Origin: Sphingobacterium alkalisoli
GTDB lineage: Bacteria > Bacteroidota > Bacteroidia > Sphingobacteriales > Sphingobacteriaceae
Direction: 5' to 3'
Length of the DNA: 64,000 nucleotides
NCBI RefSeq assembly: GCF_005049105.1
Contig: NZ_SUKA01000002.1
Location: forward strand, 805,723-869,722
This document shows positions 28,297-37,356 of this stretch, one piece after another. The notes below the pieces were generated by a model that saw only the letters and a list, made by a program, of their open reading frames with translations, was not told the origin of the DNA and did no database searches. The position numbers were made by a program, and so were the translations under genes. Every line of letters begins with the position of its first letter. The stretch's first letter is position 1.

Positions 28297-29388
28297 ATGA
28301 GCATGATAACATCTATTGCGACGGCGGTGCCGCGATACAAACAGGATCAGATGCAAATATTCGAAGTGGTAAAAGCAATGCATGCCAGTACGGAAGAAGA
28401 AGAACGTAAATTACGGTTTATATACAGATCTAGCGGTATCAATACTCGTTATTCAGCTATTCCGGACTTTAATAGTGATCGCAATGACAATCAAATTTTG
28501 ATTTCGGATGATGGCGACCTGGTATCTCAAAAGCTTGAGAAGCGGTTAAGCATATATGATGAGGAGGCCCTCAAGTTAGCCGCCAAGGTCGTAGAGAAAT
28601 GTCTGCCGACGGATCTCGAGCGGCAAGGAATTACCCATCTCATAACAGTAAGCTGTACAGGATTAAAAGCGCCAGGTTTGGATTTGGCACTCATTCATTA
28701 TTTTGGCTTGCGGAGCGATATTAGCCGAACCTCAGTAAATTTTATGGGATGTTACGCGGCGATCCATGGTCTTAAGCAGGCGCATTACATTGCAGAAAAA
28801 GAACCAGATGCGAAGGTACTCGTTATATGCGTCGAGCTTTGTACGCTGCACTTTCAAGCCACTAAAGAAATCGATAATATAACGAGCACTATCATATTCG
28901 GTGATGGAGCCGCCGCAGTACTTATTGAAGGAGCTAAAGATCAACATGGTTGGGAGCTAAATGACTTCTATAGCGAAATTAATTTTGATGGAAGCGACGA
29001 TATGGCCTGGAGAATTTCTGCCGATGGGTTTCTCATGACGCTGACAAGCCAAGTGCCACCTATACTTGAGCGATCTTGCGATGCCGTGATTTCCAATGCA
29101 CTCCTACGGTACGGCATTATGAAGGAAGATGTGGATATGTGGTGTGTCCATCCCGGGGGTAAGAAAATACTAGAGGCAATCGAAAAAGGTGCTAACATTG
29201 CGCGTCAACAACTAGAAGAAAGCTATGAAGTGCTTCGCGACTATGGTAATATGAGTAGCCCTACAGTACTCTTCGTACTCGAAAAAATCATAAAAAATAC
29301 ACAATCTAGCGGAATTAGGCACAATGTTGTGGGGATGGCGTTCGGTCCTGGTCTAACATTAGAAACATTTTATCTATCCCATGCCTGA
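28297..29388 (+). CDS. Type III polyketide synthase (chalcone/alkylresorcinol synthase-like)
   Basis: 363 residues, thiolase fold. The catalytic triad is readable: Cys120 in VSCTGLKAPG, His285 in WCVHPGGKK, Asn318 in YGNMSSPTV, plus the GFGPG-equivalent FGPGLTLE near the C-terminus. Such enzymes extend an acyl starter with malonyl-CoA and cyclise it to pyrones or resorcinols. It overlaps the methyltransferase gene by 8 nt, so the three genes form a translationally coupled operon. The start is at the first of two ATGs (MSM). The starter and product cannot be read from sequence. Confidence 0.93.
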   Translation: MSMITSIATAVPRYKQDQMQIFEVVKAMHASTEEEERKLRFIYRSSGINTRYSAIPDFNSDRNDNQILISDDGDLVSQKLEKRLSIYDEEALKLAAKVVEKCLPTDLERQGITHLITVSCTGLKAPGLDLALIHYFGLRSDISRTSVNFMGCYAAIHGLKQAHYIAEKEPDAKVLVICVELCTLHFQATKEIDNITSTIIFGDGAAAVLIEGAKDQHGWELNDFYSEINFDGSDDMAWRISADGFLMTLTSQVPPILERSCDAVISNALLRYGIMKEDVDMWCVHPGGKKILEAIEKGANIARQQLEESYEVLRDYGNMSSPTVLFVLEKIIKNTQSSGIRHNVVGMAFGPGLTLETFYLSHA

Positions 29389-30082
29389 TTTTTCAAAGAG
29401 AAGTTATGATCGCGAATTGTTAGATGATCCGCTCATGCCGTTTGAGCAGATAAAGCAGACTATGCGCGAGCTTAACATTATCAACACCTGGCTTGGCGGG
29501 CATCGCGTTACGGTTAAGGGATTAAGAGAGCTTCTGAATGGGAAAAGGCAAATAAGTATTTGTGAAATCGGCTGTGGTGGAGGCGATAATCTGGCAGTCT
29601 TGCATGGGTGGTGCCAACAGCACGGTATCGAAGCAACATTTACCGGTATAGACATAAACCCACATTCTATTGCATTTGCAAAAGAGGTATATGGGGAGCT
29701 AGGCATTGAATTTGTCTGTAGTGATTACCGGGCAAATGCGCTTTCCACGAAACCTGATATTTTTTTTAATTCTCTCTTTTGTCACCATTTTACCGAAAAT
29801 GAGCTAATTGATATGCTAAAATGGATGCGTATCAATAGCCGTATCGGTTTTTTTATAAACGACCTTCATCGGCATCCCGTCGCGTATTACAGCATTAAAT
29901 GGTTAACAAAACTTTTGTCGAAATCATCACTTGTTAAGAATGATGCACCATTGTCTGTAAGAAGAGGGTTTAAGAAAGCAGAATGGATAAAATTGTTTGA
30001 TTCCGCAGGTCTGCCACTGGCCAGTCCACGGTGGGAGTGGGCCTTTCGACATTTAATCGTATGCAAAAATGGGTGGATTTGA
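29381..30082 (+). CDS. SAM-dependent methyltransferase of the type III PKS operon
   Basis: 233 residues, class I fold: ICEIGCGGGDNLAVLHGWC (SAM loop), FTGIDINPHSIAFAK (acidic ribose-binding position), then FFNSLFCHHFTE. Its start overlaps the PKS by 8 nt and its end overlaps the flavoprotein by 14 nt. Inferred role: O- or C-methylation of the polyketide. In the streptomycete srs operon a PKS, a methyltransferase and an FAD hydroxylase likewise act in series; the arrangement here is similar but the proteins are not necessarily orthologous. Confidence 0.88.
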   Translation: MPDFSKRSYDRELLDDPLMPFEQIKQTMRELNIINTWLGGHRVTVKGLRELLNGKRQISICEIGCGGGDNLAVLHGWCQQHGIEATFTGIDINPHSIAFAKEVYGELGIEFVCSDYRANALSTKPDIFFNSLFCHHFTENELIDMLKWMRINSRIGFFINDLHRHPVAYYSIKWLTKLLSKSSLVKNDAPLSVRRGFKKAEWIKLFDSAGLPLASPRWEWAFRHLIVCKNGWI

Positions 30083-31205
30083 TTATGATATAGCAATAAT
30101 AGGCGGTGGGTTAGCAGGCCTAACCACTGCTATTCAACTACGTAAGAAAGGGTACACAGTGGTTCTTTTTGAGAAAAATTCTTTTCCCTTTCACCGAGTT
30201 TGTGGCGAATACATCAGTTTCGAAAGTTGGGATTACCTAATCGACTGCGGTGTAGACTTGGAAAATATGAAGCTACCTCAGATACTTAAATTGAAGGTAA
30301 GTGCTGTTAGTGGACATCTAATGACCACCAATCTGGATATGGGCGGCTTTGGTATTAGCCGTTATAGAATTGACGGGTTGTTATGCGCCCGCGCCCGCGA
30401 GCTAGGAGTGAAAATCCATGATAACTGTAAGGTGGATGCCATTCAACGTATTTCGCAAGAATATATAATCACATCTCCTGTTGGTGACCATCGCGCACGT
30501 ATGGCGATAGGCTCATTCGGCAAGCGAAGTAATATTGATGTGCAATGGAAACGAGGTTTTACCTTGCAGAAGCCTACTAAGCTAAATAATTACATCGGTG
30601 TCAAATATCATGTAAGAGGAGCAGATGTGTCGGATGATACCATCGCACTACACAACTTTAAAAATGGGTATTGTGGTGTCTCCAAAATAGAAGATGACAA
30701 ATATTGCATGTGCTACCTTACTACGGCCTACAATTTAAAAGCAGCCGGCGGCATTGATGAAATGCAACGTACATATCTTTACCAAAATAGATATTTAAAA
30801 GCGCTGTTTGAGCACAGTGACTTTCTATTTGCACAACCGTTATCGATCTCCCAAATTTCATTCGATACCAAGGAGCCTGTTTATGCCGGCATACCGTTAA
30901 TAGGGGATGCCTGCGGAATGATCACACCGCTCTGCGGAAATGGTATGAGTATGGCCATGCACAGCGGGAAAATTCTCGTGCAACTTGCCGAAAGATATCT
31001 TAAGGAGCAGATCTCATTGGATTCCATGCTAAAAATCTATACAGCGGAATGGTACAAGCATTTCGCGCTACGCCTACGTACAGGACGCTTGATGCAAAGT
31101 TATGCCGGTAAGACTTGGCAGACCACTTTGCTAGTCAGGCTGATGAAGAATTTTCCCTTATTGGCGAATAAAATCATCAAAAATACACACGGTAGCAAGT
31201 TTTAA
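30069..31205 (+). CDS. FAD-dependent oxidoreductase (geranylgeranyl reductase/hydroxylase-like)
   Basis: 378 residues. FAD motif DIAIIGGGLAGLTTAIQLRKKG at the N-terminus, HRVCGEYIS (the VCGE motif of the CbrA/geranylgeranyl-reductase group), and the second flavin motif LIGDACGMITPLCGNGMSMAM. Third gene of the PKS operon (14-nt overlap). Inferred: oxidation or reduction of the PKS product, for example ring hydroxylation. No terminator was recognised after it. Confidence 0.88.
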   Translation: MGGFDYDIAIIGGGLAGLTTAIQLRKKGYTVVLFEKNSFPFHRVCGEYISFESWDYLIDCGVDLENMKLPQILKLKVSAVSGHLMTTNLDMGGFGISRYRIDGLLCARARELGVKIHDNCKVDAIQRISQEYIITSPVGDHRARMAIGSFGKRSNIDVQWKRGFTLQKPTKLNNYIGVKYHVRGADVSDDTIALHNFKNGYCGVSKIEDDKYCMCYLTTAYNLKAAGGIDEMQRTYLYQNRYLKALFEHSDFLFAQPLSISQISFDTKEPVYAGIPLIGDACGMITPLCGNGMSMAMHSGKILVQLAERYLKEQISLDSMLKIYTAEWYKHFALRLRTGRLMQSYAGKTWQTTLLVRLMKNFPLLANKIIKNTHGSKF

Positions 31206-31310
31206 CACAAAGTAACCATACTTTGATGCAATCAAGTTAACCAAATTTTTTAATAAAGTATCTAACCAACAAAATAGCGCCGTGATTGTTAAGATTTAAT
31301 AAGTTAAAAT

Positions 31311-32207
31311 ATGAGAAAATATATCCATTTAATCTTACTGTGTGGCACTATGCTGATGCAGGTAGCCTGTAACCGGAGCACGACAGACAATAACGAAGAG
31401 ATCGCAGATTCACTGGCTCACAGAGAAATAGAACCCTTTAAAGGTGAGTATGATTCCCTGGTGATCAAAGGTGCCGCGAATACCGACAGCGCACTGGCTG
31501 AATTTGAAAAAAGGTACGACGAAGAGCAAAGACAGGTCATCTTGGCGCTGAATCGCATTGACCGATACCATTTAAAACGGGCCGATATGCTGGTGGTGCC
31601 AGACTCGGTATCGACAGATCTAACAGTATATACACCCTTTCCTCCGCGGCTTGAGGAATTGGATGATGTTCCTAAGATCGTTTTTTTCTCTTATCCTTAT
31701 CAGGCCTTTGCCGCTTATGAAAACGGATTGCAGGTACGTTGGGGTCCTACCAGTATGGGTACACAAAAGAACCCGACTCCCACCGGATTATTCTTTGCCA
31801 ACTGGAAAGCCGAGGAGCACATCAGCACGGTAGATGATGAATGGCTGTTAAAATGGAATTTCAATATTGAGAATGAAAAAGGGGTCGGCTGGCACCTGTA
31901 TGCGATGCCCGGGTACCCAGCATCACATTCCTGCCTGCGCTTATTGGATAATGATGCGCGATGGTTGTATGATTGGGCTAATATGTGGGTACTGGAAGGC
32001 GAACATGAGGTAAAAGCTCAGGGTACGCCGGTTATCGTGTTTGGCCGTTATGATTTTTCTAGGAAAAGCCCCTGGTTAAATCTCCTCGATGATCCTGATG
32101 CCAACACCGTTAGTAAGGCCGACCTGAAAAACGAGTTAGAGCCGCACTTGCAAAAAATACAGGAAGAGCAGGAACGGCGTCAGCGTGTCATCCAGGAAGA
32201 AAAATAG
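31311..32207 (+). CDS. L,D-transpeptidase (YkuD-type) lipoprotein
   Basis: 298 residues. Signal peptide with lipobox MQVAC (Cys20). The YkuD domain occupies about 115-250: FFSYPYQAFAAYENG, GPTSMGTQKNPTPTGLF, then the catalytic block GWHLYAMPGYPASHSCLRL with conserved His and nucleophile Cys (SHSC in place of the usual SHGC). The C-terminus is a charged coil (LQKIQEEQERRQRVIQ). L,D-transpeptidases form 3-3 crosslinks or attach proteins to peptidoglycan; location is periplasmic/lipid-anchored by inference. Confidence 0.87.
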   Translation: MRKYIHLILLCGTMLMQVACNRSTTDNNEEIADSLAHREIEPFKGEYDSLVIKGAANTDSALAEFEKRYDEEQRQVILALNRIDRYHLKRADMLVVPDSVSTDLTVYTPFPPRLEELDDVPKIVFFSYPYQAFAAYENGLQVRWGPTSMGTQKNPTPTGLFFANWKAEEHISTVDDEWLLKWNFNIENEKGVGWHLYAMPGYPASHSCLRLLDNDARWLYDWANMWVLEGEHEVKAQGTPVIVFGRYDFSRKSPWLNLLDDPDANTVSKADLKNELEPHLQKIQEEQERRQRVIQEEK

Positions 32208-32261
32208 GACTCCAGCGCATCAAGAAACTAACTACGATAACTAACAAACGAGTGGGAGTCA

Positions 32262-32389
32262 CTGTTACGCCGGCTAATAAACATATCTTCAAATTAGAAG
32301 ATATCGCCAAAGCAACCGTTTTTATGGAGGGCAATGCGGGAGTCGGAAAAATAGTAGTACTCAACCCAACTAATCAAAAAAAATGGTGA
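32262..32389 (+). pseudogene. 3' remnant of a medium-chain dehydrogenase/quinone oxidoreductase gene
   Basis: About 41 codons in one open frame, without a start, read VTPANKHIFKLEDIAKAT, then VFMEGNAGVGKIVVL. This matches the conserved C-terminal end of zinc-type alcohol dehydrogenase/NADPH:quinone reductases (hydrophobic-x-F-x-LE-x-x-x-A, then G-K-I-V). The rest of the gene is gone, replaced by the L,D-transpeptidase end. The stretch also contains an 8-bp inverted repeat (32283-32290 and 32297-32304). Confidence 0.55.
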
Positions 32390-32392
32390 TCA

Positions 32393-33385
32393 ATGGAATT
32401 AAACCCATATACGAAATCAATTTATATAGAAATCGGCGACACCGCCCAGGAAAAATTTAATCGCGAGGTCATTGACGGTTTGCGAAGCAAACCCAAGCGC
32501 TTACCTTCCAAATATTTTTACGATAGCTATGGTGACCAACTTTTTCAGCGTATTATGGCAATGCCTGAATATTACCTGACCGGATGTGAACTTGATATTT
32601 TCAGCAATAAAACAACAGAACTGGCAACTATCCTCACAATGGGAGACGAACCTTTCGACCTGATCGAATTGGGAGCCGGCGATGCCATGAAATCCTCTTA
32701 TCTGCTCAAGCATCTGGTAACGAATGGAGTGGATTTTACGTATATGCCCATTGATATTTCCGGTAACATCCTTTCTGTGCTAAATGACAAACTGAAAGTC
32801 GACATACCGCAACTGGATATTGTTGGTCTTGAAGGAGAATATTTCGATATGCTTGAAAAGGCAGCCTCGCTTTCTTCACGGCGCAAAGTGGTACTATTTT
32901 TAGGAAGTAACATCGGCAATATGGAGCTGGAGGAGGCCTATGACTTTTGCGATGAACTATACAGGAAGTTAAGTTCTGGGGATGTCCTGCTGATAGGCTT
33001 TGATCTAAAGAAAAATCCACATACCATTCTGGATGCCTACAATGATAAAACGGGCATTACTGCTACATTTAACTTGAATCTGTTAACACGGGTCAACAGA
33101 GAACTGGGAGGAGATTTTAATGTGAAGCAGTTTCAGCATTATCAAACCTACGATCCCATTAGTGGAGCGTGTAGAAGTTATCTGATCAGTCTCTTAAATC
33201 AAGATGTAACTGTCGGCGACTATACCATATCATTTACCGAAAATGAGTTTATTTATATGGAAATCTCTCAGAAATTTTCCGAAATGGATATAAAACAACT
33301 TGCGGGTAAGTCAGGTTTTGATATAATAGGAGAAATAACAGATTCCAAAAACTGGTTTGTCGATGCCATTTGGCGGGTCAGGTAA
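32393..33385 (+). CDS. egtD: L-histidine N-alpha-methyltransferase EgtD
   Basis: 330 residues; trimethylates histidine to hercynine, the first step of ergothioneine synthesis. Visible: KRLPSKYFYDSYGDQLFQRI and MPEYYLTGCELDIF, the family N-terminus; SAM-binding LIELGAGDAMKSSYLL; and VVLFLGSNIGNMELEEA with the substrate-binding region. The full DUF2260/EgtD domain is present. egtB starts 17 nt later. No egtA, egtC or egtE is nearby. Confidence 0.93.
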   Translation: MELNPYTKSIYIEIGDTAQEKFNREVIDGLRSKPKRLPSKYFYDSYGDQLFQRIMAMPEYYLTGCELDIFSNKTTELATILTMGDEPFDLIELGAGDAMKSSYLLKHLVTNGVDFTYMPIDISGNILSVLNDKLKVDIPQLDIVGLEGEYFDMLEKAASLSSRRKVVLFLGSNIGNMELEEAYDFCDELYRKLSSGDVLLIGFDLKKNPHTILDAYNDKTGITATFNLNLLTRVNRELGGDFNVKQFQHYQTYDPISGACRSYLISLLNQDVTVGDYTISFTENEFIYMEISQKFSEMDIKQLAGKSGFDIIGEITDSKNWFVDAIWRVR

Positions 33386-33401
33386 ATATTAAATCGAGAA
33401 G

Positions 33402-34586
33402 ATGACAGCACATACAATTACTCACAACCGTATTCCTGTTCTTGAAAGGAGATACACGGACATTCGTGCCCATTCCTTACAGATATGCAAGCCCCTTGAA
33501 ATCGAGGATTATGTAGTACAACCAACAGGGGATGTGAGCCCACCTAAATGGCATTTGGGACATACGACTTGGTTCTTTGAAACCTTTATTCTTGTACCCA
33601 ATTTTCCGGGCTATGAAATCTTTGATCCACAGTATAACTTTGTGTTCAACAGCTATTACGAAACCGTCGGAGCGAGAGTTGTCCGTACGGATCGGGGCAA
33701 TCTCAGCCGTCCTTCGGTAACAGAAGTTTACCGCTATAGAGAGTATGTGGATCGACATATGCAGATTTTTTTTCAGCGTGGTCTTCCGCCCCAACCAGTT
33801 CTGAAATTGTTGGAGCTTGGCCTGAACCACGAGCAACAGCATCAGGAACTGTTACTCACCGACATCAAATATATTCTAGGGCACAATCCGTTATTTCCTG
33901 CTTATACAAAGGATATTAATTCTCACAAAGAAGAAACGGGAGCATTAGAAATGATCAAAGTTCCCGAAGGAGTATATGAAATAGGATTCAGTGGGGACGA
34001 TTTTTGCTTCGATAATGAATTGGGTAGGCATAAGCTTTATCTCAATGCATTCGATATTGCCAGCCTTCCAGTTACCAACGGAGAGTATTTACAGTTCATT
34101 CAAGATGGTGGTTATACTGATTTTCGGCATTGGCATGCCGAAGGATGGGATTGGGTAAAACAAAATAACACCAAGGCCCCGCTCTACTGGCATTTTATGG
34201 ATGGCGAATGGATGCAATATACCCTGAACGGATTACAGTATGTTAGTCCGGATGAAGTCCTGTGCCACATCAATTTCTATGAAGCCTCTGCATATGCGGC
34301 TTGGAAAGGCATGCGTTTGCCAACAGAGGCAGAATGGGAAGTGGCTTCCGATAAATTCGAATGGGGGCAACGGTGGGAATGGACAGGAAGTGCATATCTT
34401 CCCTATCCCGGTTTTAAAAAAGAAGCCGGAGCAGTGGGTGAATACAACGGAAAATTTATGGTCAACCAAATGGTATTGCGTGGAGCTTCCATAGCAACAC
34501 CCGAGGGGCATAGTCGAAATACCTATCGTAACTTTTTTCACGCCAAACTGCAGTGGCAATTTACCGGGATAAGGCTGGCCAAATAA
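33402..34586 (+). CDS. egtB: Ergothioneine sulfoxide synthase EgtB
   Basis: 394 residues. A DinB-like N-domain carries the iron-binding histidines His54 (HLGHTTWFFE) and His143/His147 (NHEQQHQEL); a formylglycine-generating (FGE)-sulfatase C-domain contains FDNELGRHKLYL, FYEASAYAAWKGMRLPTEAEWE and RGASIATPEGHSRNTYRNFF. The enzyme joins hercynine to a thiol donor with O2. Absence of egtA/egtC nearby is compatible with the cysteine-using EgtB subtype (inference). It forms an operon with egtD and probably with the downstream kinase (39-nt gap). Confidence 0.92.
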   Translation: MTAHTITHNRIPVLERRYTDIRAHSLQICKPLEIEDYVVQPTGDVSPPKWHLGHTTWFFETFILVPNFPGYEIFDPQYNFVFNSYYETVGARVVRTDRGNLSRPSVTEVYRYREYVDRHMQIFFQRGLPPQPVLKLLELGLNHEQQHQELLLTDIKYILGHNPLFPAYTKDINSHKEETGALEMIKVPEGVYEIGFSGDDFCFDNELGRHKLYLNAFDIASLPVTNGEYLQFIQDGGYTDFRHWHAEGWDWVKQNNTKAPLYWHFMDGEWMQYTLNGLQYVSPDEVLCHINFYEASAYAAWKGMRLPTEAEWEVASDKFEWGQRWEWTGSAYLPYPGFKKEAGAVGEYNGKFMVNQMVLRGASIATPEGHSRNTYRNFFHAKLQWQFTGIRLAK

Positions 34587-34625
34587 TCGATTGCACTTAT
34601 CAATAAACTTTTTTAGATTAGCTAA

Positions 34626-37154
34626 ATGGATCATATAACCGCACCGATCTTCCAAGCCCTGTTCCAATCGGAAAGCCCGCGCCTCATTTTAAGAGCGGAC
34701 GCCCCGGTATTTACCATCCTCGATTATAATGTCGCGCATCAATCTATTACTGGAAGGACTAAAATTGATTATAGGGGTGAGAGCCTTTGGAAAGCTTACG
34801 ATCCTGCGATAGCAGGGGGTGAGGGGCCGGAACTTCTGGCGGCGGCGTTGAATCAGGCGCTAGCTGATAACAAGTTGATAAAAATGCCCATTTTTAGGTA
34901 TGATATCTTGTCGGACGAGACCAAAACGGTCATCCAGCACTGGTGGCAGTTGGAAATACTCCCGGTAGCAAAAGATGGTGATCGCATAACCTATCTACTG
35001 GTCACCACCCATAATGTGACCAATGAAATGATGTACGAACGACGAGAGCAAGAACTCAACGAAGAGCTAGCCGCGTCGAATGAAGAACTAACGGCGACGT
35101 TGGAGGACCTGCAGATCTCACATACACAATTGGAAAACTTTTCCCGTGAACTGGAAGAACGAATTGCCCAAGGCATAAAAGCGATCGCCAATTCGGAGAG
35201 TAGTCTGCGGAGCCTCGTAATGGCGGCTCATTATCCACTAATGATTTTGAGGGGCAGAGATTGGATAATAGAAATCGCAAACCAGCCACTGGTAAACTTA
35301 TGGGATAAAACGATCGCGGAGGTAACGGGTCATAAGTTGATGGACATCTTGCCCGAGATCGAGGATCAGCCTTTTCCGGCATTTTTAAGACAGGTATATG
35401 ATTCTGGTGTAGGCTATGGACAGGAGGAGCAAATTTTTCATTATAATTCTCCTAAAGGTCCCGCGACAAAATACGTGAGTTTTTATTACGATCCCCTACG
35501 AGACGATAAAGGGGATGTTGTCGGTATCATCGTCGCCGCTGACGATATCACGACAAAAGTACAACAGCGCCAAATGCTGGAAGAGGCCTTGGTAAAAGAA
35601 CAAGCTTTGACAGAAGAAATGAACGTTCTAAACGAGGAGCTTGCGGCGACGGTTGAAGAACTTTCTGCAGCAAATGAGGATCTTCAGGTTTCCCAGGAGG
35701 AAATAAAACGAAAGAATGATGATCTGATCGAAAGTGAGGCACGTTTTCGACTGTTGATCAAACAGGCCCCTGTAGGAATATGTGTTATACGGTCACACGA
35801 CCTTTATGTTTTGGAAGTCAACGATAGTTATCTGAGCTTGGTAGGTAAGGAGCGCGCAGAGCTAGAAGGTCGCACAATTTGGGAAGCGATTTCCGAAGTG
35901 GCAGAAGATTACGCCCCAATATTGAATCAGGTCATACAAACAGGATTGCCTTTCGTCGCGACAGAACATAAGGTAGAGCTTGTTCGATATGGCAAAGTCG
36001 AAGAAGCATTCATTGATTTCGTTTATGAACCGGTGCTAAAGCCCGAAGGCAATGTCACGGCTATTTTAGTCGTCGCTATCGATGTGACCGAAAAAGTGAA
36101 GGCTCGCAAAGCAATAGAAGATGCTGGGCAGCGTACCCGTCTAGCAGTAGAATCTGCCGATATCGGGACCTTTGAATACAGCTATATTACCAATAAGATT
36201 GTTACTTCCGAACGGTTCAATGAAATTTTCGGGGTAGCTGCCCCGACATCGAGACTAGAGCTGTTGGATTCTTTCCATCCTGACGACGTGCATTTGAGCG
36301 CAAAGGCGCATGCCGCGGCAGCTATTAAGGGGAAGATGATGTACGAGGCAAGGGTCGTACATAAAGACAAGTCAATACATTGGATTCGTGTTCAGGCAAA
36401 GGTTTTCTATGGCGGGGAAGGCATACCCGAAAAATTGATGGGCACTGTTCTGGACGTTACCGACTTTAAACGATTACAGCAACAAAAGGACGATTTTATT
36501 TCGATTGCCAGCCATGAGCTGAAAACACCGATAACTTCACTAAAAGCTTCCCTTCAGTTTTTACAGCGCATCAAAGACACCCCCGAACATGAGCTGTTTC
36601 CTAGATTATTGACGCAGGCCGAGCGAAGTATGGAAAGGGTAAGCTCATTGATAGAAGACCTGTTGAACGTAAGCAACATGAATAAGGATGCGACGATATT
36701 AAATAAAAAAACTTTTACGATAAAAGATCTACTGGATGATTGCTGTGGACATATTCGGGAATTGGGCAAACATAAGTTGGTATTTGAGGGCGACCCGTTC
36801 TTGCAGGTTCATGCCGATGAACGTCGGGTCGACCAAGTTGTTGTCAATTTTGTCAACAATGCTGTTAAATATGCACCTAAGTCCTCCGAAATTTACCTCC
36901 GGGCTGAACAAATAGATGGGTTTGCTAAAATATCTGTGCGTGATACAGGCCCGGGCATACCCCCAGAAAAGCAAAAGCAGATTTTTGAACGTTATTTTAG
37001 GGGCGATAGCAACGGGCGGGAAGTATCAGGCCTTGGTTTAGGGCTTTATATCAGCGCCGATATCGTTCACCGGCACGATGGGGAAATCGGTGTGTATAGC
37101 GAGGAGGGGCAGGGAGCGACATTTTGGTTCACCCTACCACTTAAAAATGATTAA
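34626..37154 (+). CDS. Multi-PAS sensor histidine kinase
   Basis: 842 residues, no membrane helix seen, so likely cytoplasmic. PAS-like segments lie near 15-135, 195-310, 375-490 and 500-615, separated by two coiled coils rich in EELAASNEEL-type repeats. HisKA is at about 622-690 with phospho-acceptor His near 630 (ASHELKTPITSLKAS). HATPase has NFVNNAVKYAP (N box), DTGPGIPPEKQ (G1), and GLGLGLYIS (G2). No response regulator is adjacent (orphan). The 39-nt gap to egtB suggests a link between ergothioneine synthesis and redox/light/oxygen sensing, unproven. Confidence 0.92.
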   Translation: MDHITAPIFQALFQSESPRLILRADAPVFTILDYNVAHQSITGRTKIDYRGESLWKAYDPAIAGGEGPELLAAALNQALADNKLIKMPIFRYDILSDETKTVIQHWWQLEILPVAKDGDRITYLLVTTHNVTNEMMYERREQELNEELAASNEELTATLEDLQISHTQLENFSRELEERIAQGIKAIANSESSLRSLVMAAHYPLMILRGRDWIIEIANQPLVNLWDKTIAEVTGHKLMDILPEIEDQPFPAFLRQVYDSGVGYGQEEQIFHYNSPKGPATKYVSFYYDPLRDDKGDVVGIIVAADDITTKVQQRQMLEEALVKEQALTEEMNVLNEELAATVEELSAANEDLQVSQEEIKRKNDDLIESEARFRLLIKQAPVGICVIRSHDLYVLEVNDSYLSLVGKERAELEGRTIWEAISEVAEDYAPILNQVIQTGLPFVATEHKVELVRYGKVEEAFIDFVYEPVLKPEGNVTAILVVAIDVTEKVKARKAIEDAGQRTRLAVESADIGTFEYSYITNKIVTSERFNEIFGVAAPTSRLELLDSFHPDDVHLSAKAHAAAAIKGKMMYEARVVHKDKSIHWIRVQAKVFYGGEGIPEKLMGTVLDVTDFKRLQQQKDDFISIASHELKTPITSLKASLQFLQRIKDTPEHELFPRLLTQAERSMERVSSLIEDLLNVSNMNKDATILNKKTFTIKDLLDDCCGHIRELGKHKLVFEGDPFLQVHADERRVDQVVVNFVNNAVKYAPKSSEIYLRAEQIDGFAKISVRDTGPGIPPEKQKQIFERYFRGDSNGREVSGLGLGLYISADIVHRHDGEIGVYSEEGQGATFWFTLPLKND

Positions 37155-37186
37155 AGGATGTTTTGTTCCTACTTGTCATTTAGTGA

Positions 37187-37315
37187 ATGACCAAAATCGA
37201 GTTCCTTACAGGAGCTTTAGGGGCTATCACAGTAATTAAGTTTGGCTTGTTATTGCTTTCAATATTTATGCCTTCTTTCGTCTTTATATTTATACAGAAA
37301 TCTGGTGTTAATTAA
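37187..37315 (+). CDS. Possible 42-residue single-helix membrane peptide
   Basis: ATG-started ORF with a polar MTKIEFLTG front, one long hydrophobic segment (about residues 9-36) and an IQKSGVN end. No clear ribosome-binding site and no recognised family. It lies alone between the kinase and the alkylation-repair gene. It could be a genuine small protein, a remnant or chance. Confidence 0.3.
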   Translation: MTKIEFLTGALGAITVIKFGLLLLSIFMPSFVFIFIQKSGVN

Positions 37316-37356
37316 AATCAAAATTATTTTTTTATCCAAAAATACAAAAGATTCAT

